Assembly: GCF_003057745.1 (NCBI RefSeq)
Contig: NZ_QBJD02000008.1
Span: forward strand, 1 to 64,000
Source: Enterobacter sp. RIT418
Lineage (GTDB): Bacteria; Pseudomonadota; Gammaproteobacteria; Enterobacterales; Enterobacteriaceae
Direction of reading: 5' to 3'
Length of the DNA stretch: 64,000 bases
A program made the translations under genes and the position numbers. Under the pieces are notes generated by a model that made no database searches, was not told the origin of the DNA, and saw only the letters and a list, made by a program, of their open reading frames with translations. Positions 1-9,599 of this stretch are shown here, piece by piece. Position 1 is the first letter of the stretch, and each line of letters opens with the position of its first letter.

Positions 1-52
1 TACCTGCCTGTCACGCAGGGGGTCGCGGGTTCGAGTCCCGTCCGTTCCGCCA
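1..52 (+). tRNA. aspU: tRNA-Asp (GTC), 3' part only
   Basis: The first 52 bases are identical to the 3' part of the complete tRNA-Asp at 9412-9488, from the anticodon stem through the T arm to the encoded CCA. The 5' 25 bases lie before the window. In E. coli the tRNA-Asp just upstream of dkgB is aspU, the last gene of the rrnH operon, so an rRNA operon probably ends immediately to the left. That is inference, as no rRNA sequence is visible. Confidence 0.93.
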
Positions 53-61
53 CTTATTAAA

Positions 62-90
62 AGCCCTGAGTTAACGCTCAGGGCTTTTTC
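62..90 (+). terminator. Rho-independent terminator after tRNA-Asp
   Basis: A 9-bp stem (AGCCCTGAG / CTCAGGGCT) with a 6-base loop is followed by a run of Ts. It lies 10 bases after the tRNA CCA end and would end the tRNA (probably rRNA operon) transcript. Confidence 0.9.
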
Positions 91-214
91 TTATCCGCTT
101 TATAATTTTTGCTAAATTAGCAAATATCCTCTGCATTTTATGCCCTTTTTCGGCATAACCGTACCAGCGATAATCTTCCTCATAACGCAAATACTATGAT
201 TAACGAGGAATAAT

Positions 215-1018
215 ATGGCTATCCCTGCATTTGGTCTCGGTACCTTCCGCCTGAAAGATGATGTTGTTATCACATCAGTAAAAACTGCACTTGACCTAGG
301 CTACCGCGCCATTGATACAGCGCAAATCTATGAGAACGAAGCGGCCGTTGGTCAGGCAATTGAAGAAAGTGGTGTACCGCGTAACGAGCTTTTTATCACC
401 ACAAAGATCTGGATTGAGAACCTCAGTAAGGACAAGCTGATCCCAAGTTTGAAAGAGAGCCTGAAAAAACTGCGTACCGACTACGTGGATCTTACCCTTA
501 TCCACTGGCCATCACCTAACGATGCGGTTTCGGTTGAAGAGTTTATGCAGGCACTGCTGGAAGCGAAAAAGCAGGGGCTAACGCGTAAAATCGGGATCTC
601 CAACTTCACTATTCCGCTGATGGAAAAAGCAGTTGCGGCAGTTGGCGTAGAGAATATTGCCACTAACCAGATCGAACTGTCACCATATCTGCAAAATCGT
701 AAAGTGGTCGAGTGGGCAAATCAGCATGGTATACATATCACTTCTTATATGACGCTGGCCTATGGTAAAGCGCTGAAGGACGAGGTAATTGCACGTATCG
801 CAGATAAGCACAGCGCGACGGCTGCTCAGGTCATTCTGGCATGGGCAATGGGGGAAGGTTATGCAGTTATCCCATCCTCAACCAAACGCGAAAACATGGC
901 CAGTAACCTGTTAGCGCTTGAGCTTAAGCTGGATGACGACGATAAAAAAGCGATCGCTGAACTGGATCGCAACGATCGCCTGGTGAGCCCGGAAGGACTG
1001 GCGCCAAACTGGGATTAA
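215..1018 (+). CDS. dkgB: 2,5-didehydrogluconate reductase B (aldo-keto reductase)
   Basis: This cytosolic NADPH-dependent aldo-keto reductase acts on 2,5-diketo-D-gluconate and small aldehydes such as methylglyoxal. The 267-residue (beta/alpha)8 barrel matches the length of E. coli DkgB. The catalytic tetrad is readable as D34, Y39 (in [10 protein letters not shown]), K64 (TTKIW) and H97 (LIHWP). A GAGGA ribosome site lies about 7 bases before the ATG. The gene follows tRNA-Asp as in E. coli and converges on yafC, with a terminator at 1053-1076 inside the yafC 3' end. Identity is secure; the physiological substrate is less so. Confidence 0.95.
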   Translation: MAIPAFGLGTFRLKDDVVITSVKTALDLGYRAIDTAQIYENEAAVGQAIEESGVPRNELFITTKIWIENLSKDKLIPSLKESLKKLRTDYVDLTLIHWPSPNDAVSVEEFMQALLEAKKQGLTRKIGISNFTIPLMEKAVAAVGVENIATNQIELSPYLQNRKVVEWANQHGIHITSYMTLAYGKALKDEVIARIADKHSATAAQVILAWAMGEGYAVIPSSTKRENMASNLLALELKLDDDDKKAIAELDRNDRLVSPEGLAPNWD

Positions 1019-1038
1019 CATGTAATCCCCTCTGTATG

Positions 1039-1953
1039 CTAAAACCCTCTCACAGCTCCTTCAGGAGCTGTTTTTATATGCTCGCTCAGGAAGTCGATAA
1101 ATGCGCGAATGCGCGTGCTTACGGCCCTGTCGCTGTAATATACCGCGCTAAAAGGCATTTCTACCGGCAAACGTTGCTCAGCCATCAACTCCACTAGTTC
1201 ACCGCGGGCTATTTCCTTATCAATCATATAATCAGATAAACAGGCAATCCCATTCCCTTCCAGGCACAGCTGCTTGAGCGTTTCACCGCTATTGGAAGAC
1301 AGCCCGCACTGAATCTCATGCAGCTGTCCGTCGTGACACGCAACAGGCCAGGTATTGAGCGATGAAGGCTCGGTAAAGCCAAGGCAAAGATGCTGCTTGA
1401 GCTCTTCAACCGTCACTGGTTTTCCAAACTGGGCGATATACTCCGGAGATGCGATGATTTTCCGATAGCTGGTAAACAGCGGGCGCGCGCGTAAGCTTGA
1501 ATCAGTTAATGTTCCCGCCCTAATCGCCACGTCGACTTTTCTTTCAATCAAATTAATAAATGTCTCAGAAGAAACCAATGAGAGCGTCATCTCCGGATAC
1601 CGTTCACGGAAGGGTTTAATCAGCGGCATCAGAAAATGCAAAACGACAGGCGTTGCCGCATCGATTCGCAGGAGACCGCGCGGCGTGTTACGCGACTCAA
1701 TAATTTCGGTTTCGGCGGCAGCCATCTCCTGCAGGACCGATTGTACGCGCCGAAAATAGCGCTCACCTTCTTCCGTCAGGCTCAGCTGGCGCGTTGTCCT
1801 ATTGAGTAAACTCACACCCAGCTTGGATTCCAGCTTTTTCACCGAGCGGCTAACGGCCGAATTAGCCTGTCCCAGCTGTTCCGCTGCGCGGCTAAAACTA
1901 CCGCTTTCGACAACGGCAACAAAGATCGTTAACTCTTCAGAGGTCGCCTTCAT
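1039..1953 (-). CDS. yafC: LysR-family transcriptional regulator YafC
   Basis: This 304-residue LysR-type regulator has an N-terminal winged helix-turn-helix (about residues 1-60, with [20 protein letters not shown] as the recognition region). The effector-binding domain covers about residues 90-295. It sits between dkgB and yafD as in E. coli. Here it is divergently transcribed from an MFS exporter with only 102 bp between the start codons. This is the usual layout for a LysR protein that controls its neighbour. The inducer is unknown, and control of the transporter is inferred from position only. Confidence 0.9.
   Translation of the reverse strand: MKATSEELTIFVAVVESGSFSRAAEQLGQANSAVSRSVKKLESKLGVSLLNRTTRQLSLTEEGERYFRRVQSVLQEMAAAETEIIESRNTPRGLLRIDAATPVVLHFLMPLIKPFRERYPEMTLSLVSSETFINLIERKVDVAIRAGTLTDSSLRARPLFTSYRKIIASPEYIAQFGKPVTVEELKQHLCLGFTEPSSLNTWPVACHDGQLHEIQCGLSSNSGETLKQLCLEGNGIACLSDYMIDKEIARGELVELMAEQRLPVEMPFSAVYYSDRAVSTRIRAFIDFLSEHIKTAPEGAVRGF
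1053..1076 (+). terminator. Terminator of dkgB, inside the 3' end of yafC
   Basis: The hairpin CAGCTCC-TTC-AGGAGCTG is followed by TTTTT. It lies 35 bases past the dkgB stop and within the last codons of the convergent yafC gene. Confidence 0.8.
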
Positions 1954-2055
1954 TATTGCACCACCCGCAAAATTAAATTGATATTTTGACCATTTTTGTT
2001 ATTTAAGCACCGGCGCATACTGCCTGTCATCTTAATTCTGAATACGGAGTATGTT

Positions 2056-3231
2056 ATGCCACTGGCGCTACTGGCCCTGACAATCAGTGCTTTTGCTATC
2101 GGTACAACTGAATTTGTGATCGTGGGCCTTATTCCTACGATTGCCGATCGGCTCGCCATCTCTTTGCCCTCTGCCGGGCTATTGGTCTCTATCTACGCAC
2201 TTGGCGTTGCAGCTGGTGCCCCCGTGCTGACGGCGCTGACCGGGCGCTTTCCACGCAAACAGCTGCTGGTTGCTCTGATGGTGTTGTTTACTGTGGGGAA
2301 TGTCATTGCATGGCAGGCACCCGACTACACCACGCTGGTCATTGCGCGGTTGTTAACCGGCCTTGCACACGGCGTCTTTTTCTCAATTGGCTCTACCATT
2401 GCAACGAGTCTGGTCCCGAAAGAGAAAGCCGCATCGGCCATTGCCATTATGTTTGGCGGTCTTACCGTTGCGCTGGTGACCGGCGTACCGCTCGGCACCT
2501 TTATTGGCCAGCATTTTGGCTGGCGCGAGACGTTCCTCGCAGTGTCATTGCTGGGCGTTATTGCGCTCGTTGCAAGCCTGCTGCTGGTGCCTTCCAGTAT
2601 ACCGAGCCGTGCGAGTGCCAGCCTTAAAGAACAGCTCCACGTTTTGACTCATCCACGCCTGCTGCTCATCTACGCGGTAACCGCGCTAGGATACGGCGGC
2701 GTGTTCACGGCTTTCACCTTCCTGGCCCCGATGATGCAGGATCTCGCTGGGTTCTCTTCCAACGCGGTGAGCTGGATCCTGCTGGGATACGGCATCTCAG
2801 TGGCGATTGGCAATATCTGGGGCGGCAGGCTGGCTGATAAACATGGAGCGGTCCCTGCGCTGAAATTTATCTTTGCAGCTCTGGTTGTGCTGCTGACGAT
2901 CTTCCAGTTCACCGCATCCATGCAATATGCTGCTCTGGCTACGGTACTGGTAATGGGAATATTTGCCTTTGGTAACGTGCCAGGCCTGCAGGTTTACGTC
3001 GTGCAGAAAGCCGAGCTTTACGCGCCAAATGCGGTAGACGTGGCTTCAGGGCTTAACATTGCAGCGTTTAATATTGGTATTGCTCTGGGCTCCATCGTCG
3101 GTGGACAAACGGTAGAGCATTTCGGCCTTGCACAAACGCCGTGGATTGGCGCAGTCATCGTGCTTGTGGCATTACTGCTGATTGGCCTGAGTGGCCGCCT
3201 TGATAAACCCGCGCGTATTGCCCTCAATTAA
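2056..3231 (+). CDS. MFS transporter, DHA1 family (AraJ/YdhP-like exporter)
   Basis: This inner-membrane major facilitator protein has 12 predicted membrane segments over 391 residues. It has the family hallmarks GTTEFVIVGLIP in TM1 and a GRFPRKQ loop between TM2 and TM3. It resembles the YdhP/AraJ/NepI group of drug or sugar effluxers, but the substrate cannot be read from sequence. I use the ATG at 2056, which has CGGAG 6 bases upstream, rather than the upstream in-frame ATG at 1996. The latter would add 20 residues that do not look like family sequence. E. coli K-12 has no gene here; it is divergent from yafC, its likely regulator. Confidence 0.85.
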   Translation: MPLALLALTISAFAIGTTEFVIVGLIPTIADRLAISLPSAGLLVSIYALGVAAGAPVLTALTGRFPRKQLLVALMVLFTVGNVIAWQAPDYTTLVIARLLTGLAHGVFFSIGSTIATSLVPKEKAASAIAIMFGGLTVALVTGVPLGTFIGQHFGWRETFLAVSLLGVIALVASLLLVPSSIPSRASASLKEQLHVLTHPRLLLIYAVTALGYGGVFTAFTFLAPMMQDLAGFSSNAVSWILLGYGISVAIGNIWGGRLADKHGAVPALKFIFAALVVLLTIFQFTASMQYAALATVLVMGIFAFGNVPGLQVYVVQKAELYAPNAVDVASGLNIAAFNIGIALGSIVGGQTVEHFGLAQTPWIGAVIVLVALLLIGLSGRLDKPARIALN

Positions 3232-3317
3232 AACGCAGCAAGTGCTTGCTTACAAAACTGGAAAGCGGTTTCTTAGAAATTGCGTTGAAAGTGAAGCATA
3301 AAGCCCCTATAACAGTA

Positions 3318-3344
3318 GAACCAGTCCGTTTTCCGGGCTGGTTC
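3318..3344 (+). other. Hairpin in the leader region of yafD
   Basis: An inverted repeat GAACCAGTCCG / CGGGCTGGTTC with a 5-base loop lies 26 bases before the yafD start codon. There is no following T run, so it is either a weak terminator of the MFS gene or an RNA structure before yafD. Its role is unknown. Confidence 0.5.
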
Positions 3345-3369
3345 ATTGCTATAGAGGTTGTTTCCAAAA

Positions 3370-4170
3370 GTGCGAAAAAATACCTATGCCATGCGCTATG
3401 TTGCCGGATTACCCGCGGAGAGGATTTTACCTCCGGGGTCGTTTGCAAGCCTTAGCCAGGCATTACCCGCCGGCGCCCCGTTAAGCAGCGATGAAAAAAT
3501 TCGCGTGCTGGTGTGGAACATTTTTAAGCAGCAGCGCGCCGACTGGTTGTCCGTGCTGAAAAACTTTGGCAAAGATGCGCATCTTGTACTGTTACAGGAG
3601 GCGCAAACAACCCCTGAACTGGTACGGTTTGCGACAACGAATTATCTCGCTGCCGATCAGGTGCCCGCATTCGTCTTACCGCAACATCCTTCTGGGGTGA
3701 TGACACTTTCTTCTGCACATCCCGTCTATTGCTGCCCATTGCGCGAACGCGAGCCGCTGCTGCGCCTCGCAAAATCCGCGCTGGTAACCGTTTATCCTCT
3801 GCCAGACAGCCGCCTGCTGATGGTGGTAAATATCCATGCGGTAAACTTCAGCCTGGGCGTTGATGTGTATAGTAAGCAGTTACTTCCTATTGGCGACCAG
3901 ATTGCGCATCACAGCGGTCCCATAATTATGGCCGGAGATTTTAACGCCTGGAGCCGCCCACGCATGAACGCGCTGTATCGCTTTGCGCGCGAAATGTCCC
4001 TGCGTGAAGTTCGCTTTACCGACGACCATCGCAAAAAAGCCTTTGGTCGTCCTCTTGATTTTGTCTTTTATCGTGGCTTGAGCGTGCATGACGCCTCCGT
4101 ACTGGTAACGCGCGCCTCCGATCACAATCCGCTACTCGTCGAATTTAGTCCCGGCAAACCTGATAAATAA
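3370..4170 (+). CDS. yafD: Endonuclease/exonuclease/phosphatase-fold protein YafD
   Basis: This 266-residue protein is nearly identical in length and sequence to E. coli YafD. It belongs to the Mg-dependent endonuclease/exonuclease/phosphatase superfamily. Visible motifs are [10 protein letters not shown] (metal-binding Asn), LLQEAQ (metal-binding Glu), MAGDFNAWS and the final [11 protein letters not shown] (catalytic Asp-His). I chose the GTG at 3370 because the product then starts [12 protein letters not shown], matching E. coli YafD; an ATG 12 bases upstream is in frame. Its molecular substrate is not established. In E. coli yafD and yafE are neighbours, as here. Confidence 0.88.
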   Translation: MRKNTYAMRYVAGLPAERILPPGSFASLSQALPAGAPLSSDEKIRVLVWNIFKQQRADWLSVLKNFGKDAHLVLLQEAQTTPELVRFATTNYLAADQVPAFVLPQHPSGVMTLSSAHPVYCCPLREREPLLRLAKSALVTVYPLPDSRLLMVVNIHAVNFSLGVDVYSKQLLPIGDQIAHHSGPIIMAGDFNAWSRPRMNALYRFAREMSLREVRFTDDHRKKAFGRPLDFVFYRGLSVHDASVLVTRASDHNPLLVEFSPGKPDK

Positions 4171-4248
4171 TGGTGTGTCAGGTCTGCCGTGGGGCAGACC
4201 GGCTCGCGGTGCTGCCCTTAATTTTTTAACCAACAAAAGGACAGCACA

Positions 4249-5025
4249 ATGACGACAACGACACATTCCCATCATGACAACGTAGAAAAACAGTTTGGCT
4301 CTCAGGCAAGCGCTTATCTGAGCAGCGCAGTTCATGCCTCCGGGCGTGACCTGGCGCGTCTTGGTGAACGCCTGTCTGTATTCCCGCAGGCTCATCTGCT
4401 GGATTTAGGCTGCGGGGCAGGGCACGCCAGCTTTACGGCTGCGCAGCATGTAGAGCAGGTAACGGCGTACGACTTGTCGAGCCAAATGCTGGACGTTGTC
4501 AGAGAGGCGGCTAAAGACAAAGGGCTGAGTAACGTAGCGACGTGTCAGGGCTACGCCGAGTCGTTACCTTTTGCCGATGCATCTTTTGACATTGTCATCA
4601 GCCGCTACTCCGCGCACCACTGGCACGATGTTGGACAGGCGCTGCGTGAGGTAAAACGCGTTCTCAAGCCCGGCGGGCTCTTCATCATTATGGATGTAAT
4701 GTCTCCGGGCCATCCGGTTCGAAACATCTGGCTGCAGACGGTTGAGGCGCTGCGCGACACGTCGCACGTACAAAACTACTCAAGCGGGGAGTGGTTAACG
4801 TTTATCACCGAAGCAGGATTGATATCGCATTCATTCATCACGGACCGTCTGCCGCTTGAGTTCAGCTCATGGATCGCCCGCATGCGGACGCCGGAAGCGT
4901 TAAGCAAGGCTATTCGGCTGTATCAGGAAAGTGCATCTGCGGAGGTGAAGAAATACTTTGAGCTGCAGGATGATGGCTCCTTTACCAGTGATACCCTCAT
5001 GGCAGAAGCGTACAAAGCGGGATAA
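4249..5025 (+). CDS. yafE: Class I SAM-dependent methyltransferase YafE
   Basis: This 258-residue cytosolic protein has a Rossmann methyltransferase fold. The SAM-binding motif I is LLDLGCGAGH near residue 48, and the later FDIVISRYSAHHW and LKPGGLFIIMDV segments are typical of the UbiE/COQ5-like group. The K-12 copy is annotated shorter (about 207 residues), so this looks like the full-length form. A ribosome site AAAAGGA lies 8 bases before the ATG. The methyl acceptor is unknown. Confidence 0.85.
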   Translation: MTTTTHSHHDNVEKQFGSQASAYLSSAVHASGRDLARLGERLSVFPQAHLLDLGCGAGHASFTAAQHVEQVTAYDLSSQMLDVVREAAKDKGLSNVATCQGYAESLPFADASFDIVISRYSAHHWHDVGQALREVKRVLKPGGLFIIMDVMSPGHPVRNIWLQTVEALRDTSHVQNYSSGEWLTFITEAGLISHSFITDRLPLEFSSWIARMRTPEALSKAIRLYQESASAEVKKYFELQDDGSFTSDTLMAEAYKAG

Positions 5026-5029
5026 AGCA

Positions 5030-5060
5030 AAAAGGCACCGAGGGGAATCGGTGCCTTTTA
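5030..5060. terminator. Bidirectional terminator between yafE and mltD
   Basis: An AAAAGGCACCGA / TCGGTGCCTTTT stem with a short loop, A-rich on one side and T-rich on the other, sits between two convergent genes. Confidence 0.88.
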
Positions 5061-5076
5061 ACATTAGGTCTAACGA

Positions 5077-6441
5077 TCAGGAATCCGGCGTAGCGTTGTT
5101 TTTCACAAACAGCGTTAGCTGGTCGCCCGGCTGTAGGTTGTCAGTATCATGATTCCAGCGCATCACATCCTTGATGTTCACGCCGTGTCGTTTAGCGATA
5201 CTGGACAGCGAATCACCCTTGCGTACGCGATAGGTAATGCTATCGCTGTTTCGGGCGAGACGCTGCGCACTGCTACCTGCGCCAACCGTTAGCGTTTGAC
5301 CGACTTTCAGGCTAGAACCGCGCAGATTGTTCCACTGCTGCAGATCTTTACTGTTCACGCCTAGACGTGAAGCAATGCCCGAAAGCGTATCACCCGAACG
5401 GACCTTATAGCTGCGGCTGCTTACCGGTGAGGTATCGGCGATCAGCGTTGACTGAACCGCAGCAATCTCACCAGAAGCTAAAGACTCGCGTAACTGGTCA
5501 GCATGTTTCTGCGGGACCATTACATACTGCGGGCCGCTCGCCCCCAGCGTTGAGCCTTTAACACCGGCATTAAAGGTTTTAAGCTTACTAACCGACATAC
5601 CCGTCATATCAGCGACCTGTTGAATATCAACTGGACTGCTGAGGCGAACGCGCGCCAGTGCACGACTTTCGTCTGGTGTTGGCAGTTGCACACCGTAACG
5701 CTTGCTGTTCTTGAGAATATCACTCAGGGCCAGCATCTTGGGTACGTAGATCTTCGTTTCCTGTGGCAGTGAAAGCGACCAAAAATCGGTGGACTTACCA
5801 CGCGCTTTATTCGCTTTCATTGCCTTCATTACGCGACCTTCACCGCTGTTATATGCTGCGACCGTTAACAACCAGTCGCCGTCAAACATCTTGTTCAGAC
5901 GTTGCATCATGTCGAGAGCCGCTGTCGTTGAGGCGACAACATCGCGACGCGCATCGTAACTGCGGGTCTGTTTCAAACCATAATTGCGCCCTGTGCTCGG
6001 AATGATCTGCCAAATACCTGCGGCATTGGCGCCAGACGTTGCGTGTGGGTCAAAAGCGCTCTCCACTATGGGTAGGAGTACCAGCTCCATAGGCATGTTA
6101 CGTTTCTTAACCTGCCCGGCTATCCAGTACATATACGGCTCTGCCCGTAACGTTACATCGTGGAGATAGCTCTTATTTCTTAGATACTTCTGTTTCTGTT
6201 CGCGAATCCGGCTGTTTTCCGGAATTCCCATCTTTAGCTCGTCGCCAATAGAGGTCCACAAGTTCTGTTCCTGCGCGAATGTTGTCCCATCGTCCAACCA
6301 TCGTGCCGAACTTGCAAACTTCCCTGCTTCCCCTTGACCAGCTGCAGAAAGGCTCTGTGCGTGCTGTTGTACGTTACTGGCGTTTTGCGCCTGGCAACCG
6401 ACAAGCAGGACAGAGGCGAGTAATATCGCTTTTGCCTTCAT
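5077..6441 (-). CDS. mltD: Membrane-bound lytic murein transglycosylase D
   Basis: This outer-membrane lipoprotein cleaves the MurNAc-GlcNAc bond of peptidoglycan to give 1,6-anhydromuropeptides. The 454 residues comprise a signal peptide with lipobox LVGC (lipidated C16), an SLT family 1 catalytic domain (about 95-280) and two C-terminal LysM peptidoglycan-binding domains (about 345-390 and 405-450, YKVRSGDTLSGIA and YRVRKGDSLSSIA). The catalytic Glu is E127 in PIVESAFDPHATS. Length matches E. coli MltD (452), and its place beside gloB is conserved. Confidence 0.96.
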   Translation of the reverse strand: MKAKAILLASVLLVGCQAQNASNVQQHAQSLSAAGQGEAGKFASSARWLDDGTTFAQEQNLWTSIGDELKMGIPENSRIREQKQKYLRNKSYLHDVTLRAEPYMYWIAGQVKKRNMPMELVLLPIVESAFDPHATSGANAAGIWQIIPSTGRNYGLKQTRSYDARRDVVASTTAALDMMQRLNKMFDGDWLLTVAAYNSGEGRVMKAMKANKARGKSTDFWSLSLPQETKIYVPKMLALSDILKNSKRYGVQLPTPDESRALARVRLSSPVDIQQVADMTGMSVSKLKTFNAGVKGSTLGASGPQYVMVPQKHADQLRESLASGEIAAVQSTLIADTSPVSSRSYKVRSGDTLSGIASRLGVNSKDLQQWNNLRGSSLKVGQTLTVGAGSSAQRLARNSDSITYRVRKGDSLSSIAKRHGVNIKDVMRWNHDTDNLQPGDQLTLFVKNNATPDS

Positions 6442-6509
6442 GTGTGTGTCAATAGTTGCTTAAAAGACGAGCGATGATAACGGCGAAATTTTGAAAAGGC
6501 AACCCGCAT

Positions 6510-7268
6510 TTATCTGAAGTTATCTTTCTTTGACCTTAACCATGCAAATCGTGCCTCTGGTTGTTGCAAATTTGTTTCTTGGTTAATTTTGTTAATTAAA
6601 TCAATATCATCAGTTCGTAAAAATAAATTTATTTTACGCTCGTTTTTCAGAATTACGGGCAGTGTTTTTTGGTTTTTTGCACGTAACTCCTTCACTTTCT
6701 GGTAATAATCCTGAATCGCGGAATCGTCAGGTAAGATGCTGGCGGAAAACTTCATATTCCCTAATGTATACTCATGTGCGCAACATATGACGGTATCATC
6801 GGGAAGTGCATTAATCTTTTGTAAAGATTGATACATTTGCTCTGGCGCACCCTCAAACAGCCTTCCGCAACCGCCTGAAAACAGCGTGTCACCGCAAAAA
6901 AGATAAGGTTTACTGTAGAAACAGAGATGTCCAGAAGTGTGACCAGGGGTGGCAATTACGGAAAAATCCCACTGACGTATGTGGATAGTTTCGCCCTCTT
7001 TGACTACTTGCGTTGTACCCTTATTTTGTGTCTCAGCGGGCCCATAAATCGCGATATGTGGAAATTTAGCGACTAAATCGGAAACACCACCGACATGATC
7101 GTTATGGTGATGCGTTAAAAGAATGGCTTCAGGTATCCAGCCATTTTCATTGATCGCGTGTAATACGGGCGCTGATTCACCCGGATCGACAATGATGCAG
7201 CGTTTCTCATCGTCAGATAAAACCCAGATGTAGTTGTCCTGAAAGGCTGGAATACTGATAAGATTCAT
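6510..7268 (-). CDS. gloB: Hydroxyacylglutathione hydrolase (glyoxalase II)
   Basis: This enzyme hydrolyses S-D-lactoylglutathione to D-lactate and glutathione, the second step of methylglyoxal detoxification in the cytosol. It is a 252-residue metallo-beta-lactamase-fold protein with the binuclear metal motif THHHNDH (H53, H55, D57, H58). Further metal ligands are seen in ATPGHTSGH and CAHEYT. It is divergent from yafS with 32 bp between the starts. Base composition is somewhat more AT-rich than its neighbours, especially at the 3' end. Confidence 0.96.
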   Translation of the reverse strand: MNLISIPAFQDNYIWVLSDDEKRCIIVDPGESAPVLHAINENGWIPEAILLTHHHNDHVGGVSDLVAKFPHIAIYGPAETQNKGTTQVVKEGETIHIRQWDFSVIATPGHTSGHLCFYSKPYLFCGDTLFSGGCGRLFEGAPEQMYQSLQKINALPDDTVICCAHEYTLGNMKFSASILPDDSAIQDYYQKVKELRAKNQKTLPVILKNERKINLFLRTDDIDLINKINQETNLQQPEARFAWLRSKKDNFR

Positions 7269-7300
7269 ACATTACCTCTTACAACGTGGCGGATGTGTTG

Positions 7301-8035
7301 ATGAAACCGGCAAGGATACCTCAGGCTGTCGCAGCACCGGAACGTTGGGCTGAGCTGCCCTGGGGTGAATACTATCGCGAGGCGCTTGAACTCCAGCTTA
7401 AACCCTGGCTCGCAAAAATGTACGGTTTTCACCTGCTTAAGATTGGCAACCTCAGCGCAGAAATCAATACTGAAAGCTGCGCTATCTCTCATCAGGTCAA
7501 TGTCTCGCTTGGCGGATTACCCGTTCAGGTGGTCGCTGACCCGCTGCATTTGCCTTTTGCTGAAAAATCCGTTGATGCATGCCTGCTCGCCCATACCTTG
7601 CCCTGGTGCAGCGATCCCCATCGACTTCTGCGTGAAGCCGATCGGGTTCTGATTGACGACGGCTGGCTGGTGATCAGCGGTTTTAATCCTTTGAGTTTGA
7701 TGGGCTTGCGTAAGCTGGTTCCCGTGCTGCGCCGCAAAGCGCCCTACAACAGCAGAATGTTTTCGATGATGCGCCAGCTAGACTGGCTTTCACTGTTGAA
7801 TTTTGAGGTGCTTTACTGTGGTGGTTTCCAGGTCCTTCCCTGGACGCGGCAGGGCGGCCTGCTGCTCAGCACGCATTTGCCCGCGCTGGGCTGCATGCAG
7901 TTTATTGTGGCGCGCAAGCGGACGATCCCTCTTACGCTTAACCCAATGAAACAGTCTAAATCGAAATCGCAACTTCGTCAGACCGTTGGCGCTACGCGGC
8001 AGTATAAACACCGCGATCAGGATTCAGGCTGGTAG
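7301..8035 (+). CDS. yafS: SAM-dependent methyltransferase YafS
   Basis: This 244-residue class I methyltransferase-like protein has [22 protein letters not shown] followed by [22 protein letters not shown], the usual motif II/III region. The start ATG at 7301 gives MKPARIPQ, matching E. coli YafS; an in-frame GTG lies 15 bases upstream. Its last 19 bases overlap the convergent rnhA 3' end. The substrate is unknown. Confidence 0.85.
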   Translation: MKPARIPQAVAAPERWAELPWGEYYREALELQLKPWLAKMYGFHLLKIGNLSAEINTESCAISHQVNVSLGGLPVQVVADPLHLPFAEKSVDACLLAHTLPWCSDPHRLLREADRVLIDDGWLVISGFNPLSLMGLRKLVPVLRRKAPYNSRMFSMMRQLDWLSLLNFEVLYCGGFQVLPWTRQGGLLLSTHLPALGCMQFIVARKRTIPLTLNPMKQSKSKSQLRQTVGATRQYKHRDQDSGW

Positions 8036-8484
8036 CCAACGTCTTCGTGCGCGGGATTAGAGGCCGCCGCACGCGCCAGTTCGTCGCAACGCTCGTTTTC
8101 AGGGTGCCCGGCGTGGCCTTTTACCCACTCCCATTTGATTTCGTGCTGGCCTAAGGCCGCATCAAGACGCTTCCACAGGTCGACGTTCTTAACCGGCTTT
8201 TTCTCTGCCGTTTTCCAGCCGCGTTTTTTCCAGTTATGGATCCACTGCGTTATTCCCTGACGCACGTACTGGCTATCGGTGCTCAGCGTAACGTCGCAGT
8301 GCTCCTTAAGCGCTTCGAGCGCGACAATTGCCGCCATCAGCTCCATGCGGTTGTTGGTCGTCAGAAAATAGCCTTCGCTAAAGGTTTTTTCATGCTGACG
8401 ATAGCGCATAATGGCGCCATAGCCACCGGGCCCTGGGTTACCCAGGCAAGATCCATCGGTGAAAATTTCTACCTGTTTACGCAT
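8017..8484 (-). CDS. rnhA: Ribonuclease HI
   Basis: RNase HI degrades the RNA strand of RNA-DNA hybrids and so suppresses R-loops and primer remnants. The 155-residue protein is the same length as E. coli RNase HI. All active-site residues are present at the expected numbers: D10, E48, D70, H124 and D134. It is divergent from dnaQ, a conserved arrangement in which the two promoter regions overlap in E. coli. Confidence 0.97.
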   Translation of the reverse strand: MRKQVEIFTDGSCLGNPGPGGYGAIMRYRQHEKTFSEGYFLTTNNRMELMAAIVALEALKEHCDVTLSTDSQYVRQGITQWIHNWKKRGWKTAEKKPVKNVDLWKRLDAALGQHEIKWEWVKGHAGHPENERCDELARAAASNPAHEDVGYQPES

Positions 8485-8548
8485 CTCTGGTAGACTTCCT
8501 GTATTTGAAACGATCAGTTAAACGATAAGTCTGACATAAATGACCGCT

Positions 8549-9280
8549 ATGAGCACAGCAATAACTCGCCAGATTGTTCTCGATACCGAAACCACCGGTA
8601 TGAACCAAATTGGCGCGCACTATGAAGGGCATAAGATCATTGAGATCGGTGCTGTTGAAGTGGTGAACCGCCGTCTTACGGGAAACAACTTCCATGTTTA
8701 CCTCAAGCCCGACCGGCTGGTGGACCCGGAGGCTTTTGGCGTTCACGGTATTGCCGATGAGTTCTTGCTCGATAAGCCGACCTTTGCGGACGTCGCGGAT
8801 GAATTTCTGGAATACATCAGAGGCGCAGAGCTTGTCATCCATAACGCATCGTTCGATATCGGCTTTATGGACTATGAGTTCAGCAAGCTCAATCGTGATA
8901 TTCCGAAGACAAACACCTTCTGTAAGGTCACGGATAGCCTGGCGCTGGCGAGGAAGATGTTCCCCGGCAAGCGTAACAGCCTCGATGCGCTTTGCTCGCG
9001 CTACGAAATAGACAACACCAAGCGAACGCTGCACGGCGCGTTGCTCGATGCCCAGATCCTTGCGGATGTCTATCTGACTATGACCGGCGGGCAGACGTCG
9101 ATGAAATTCAGCATGGAGAATGAATCGCAGCAGACCCAGGGCGAAGCGGGTATTCAGCGCATTGTCCGGCAGGCAAGCCGTCTCCGGGTGGTTTTAGCCA
9201 GCGACGCCGAGCTGCTCGACCATGAATCGCGCCTGGATCTCGTGCAGAAGAAGGGCGGAAGCTGCATGTGGCGCGCGTAA
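8549..9280 (+). CDS. dnaQ: DNA polymerase III epsilon subunit (3'-5' proofreading exonuclease)
   Basis: DnaQ is the proofreading exonuclease of the replicative polymerase core, binding the alpha and theta subunits. The 243-residue protein has an N-terminal DEDDh exonuclease domain with D12 and E14 in VLDTETTG, NASFDIGFMDYEF, and GALLDAQ for the last motif. A C-terminal tail (about 190-243) tethers it to DnaE. I use the ATG at 8549 (MSTAITRQIV), as in E. coli; an in-frame ATG 9 bases upstream cannot be excluded. Confidence 0.96.
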   Translation: MSTAITRQIVLDTETTGMNQIGAHYEGHKIIEIGAVEVVNRRLTGNNFHVYLKPDRLVDPEAFGVHGIADEFLLDKPTFADVADEFLEYIRGAELVIHNASFDIGFMDYEFSKLNRDIPKTNTFCKVTDSLALARKMFPGKRNSLDALCSRYEIDNTKRTLHGALLDAQILADVYLTMTGGQTSMKFSMENESQQTQGEAGIQRIVRQASRLRVVLASDAELLDHESRLDLVQKKGGSCMWRA

Positions 9281-9298
9281 AGCGTGCATATGTGTGTG

Positions 9299-9328
9299 TA
9301 AAATCACCGTTTGGGCGATTTTTACAGC
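9299..9328 (+). terminator. Probable terminator of dnaQ
   Basis: An imperfect AAAATCaCC / GGcGATTTTT stem with a T-rich 3' side lies about 20 bases after the dnaQ stop. Confidence 0.5.
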
Positions 9329-9355
9329 AAACGATTCAAATCGTGAGAAAAAGCG

Positions 9356-9384
9356 TTGACGAGTTCAGAGGCAGACCGTAATAT
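9356..9384 (+). promoter_or_regulatory. Promoter of tRNA-Asp (aspV)
   Basis: A TTGACG -35 box and a TAATAT -10 box are separated by exactly 17 bases and lie 28 bases before the mature tRNA 5' end. This is close to the sigma-70 consensus, as expected for a stable-RNA promoter. Confidence 0.78.
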
Positions 9385-9411
9385 TCGCATCGTTCCCCAA
9401 ACGGGAACAGT

Positions 9412-9488
9412 GGAGCGGTAGTTCAGTCGGTTAGAATACCTGCCTGTCACGCAGGGGGTCGCGGGTTCGAGTCCCGTCCGTTCCGCCA
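9412..9488 (+). tRNA. aspV: tRNA-Asp (GTC)
   Basis: This is a complete 77-base tRNA with an encoded CCA end. The acceptor stem is GGAGCGG/CCGTTCC, the anticodon GTC lies in CCTGTCACGC, and the T loop is GGTTCGAGTCC. It lies between dnaQ and yafV exactly as aspV does in E. coli. Its last 52 bases are identical to the partial tRNA at the start of the window. Confidence 0.98.
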
Positions 9489-9496
9489 CTATTCAG

Positions 9497-9536
9497 AAGG
9501 CCTGAATCAGAAATGATTCAGGCCTTCGTCGTTTTC
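9497..9536 (+). terminator. Terminator of aspV
   Basis: A 13-bp perfect stem AAGGCCTGAATCA / TGATTCAGGCCTT with a 4-base loop is followed by a T-rich stretch, 8 bases after the tRNA end. Confidence 0.85.
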
Positions 9537-9565
9537 ATCTTATAAAAATATTACGTCACGCACAT

Positions 9566-9593
9566 GCCGGGCCAGACGCAAGCGACGCCCGGC
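9566..9593. repeat. REP-like palindromic element
   Basis: A GCCGGGC...GCCCGGC palindrome with an AGACGCAAGCG centre resembles the enterobacterial repetitive extragenic palindromes. It lies between aspV and the 3' end of yafV. Confidence 0.6.
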
Positions 9594-9599
9594 TTTGGT

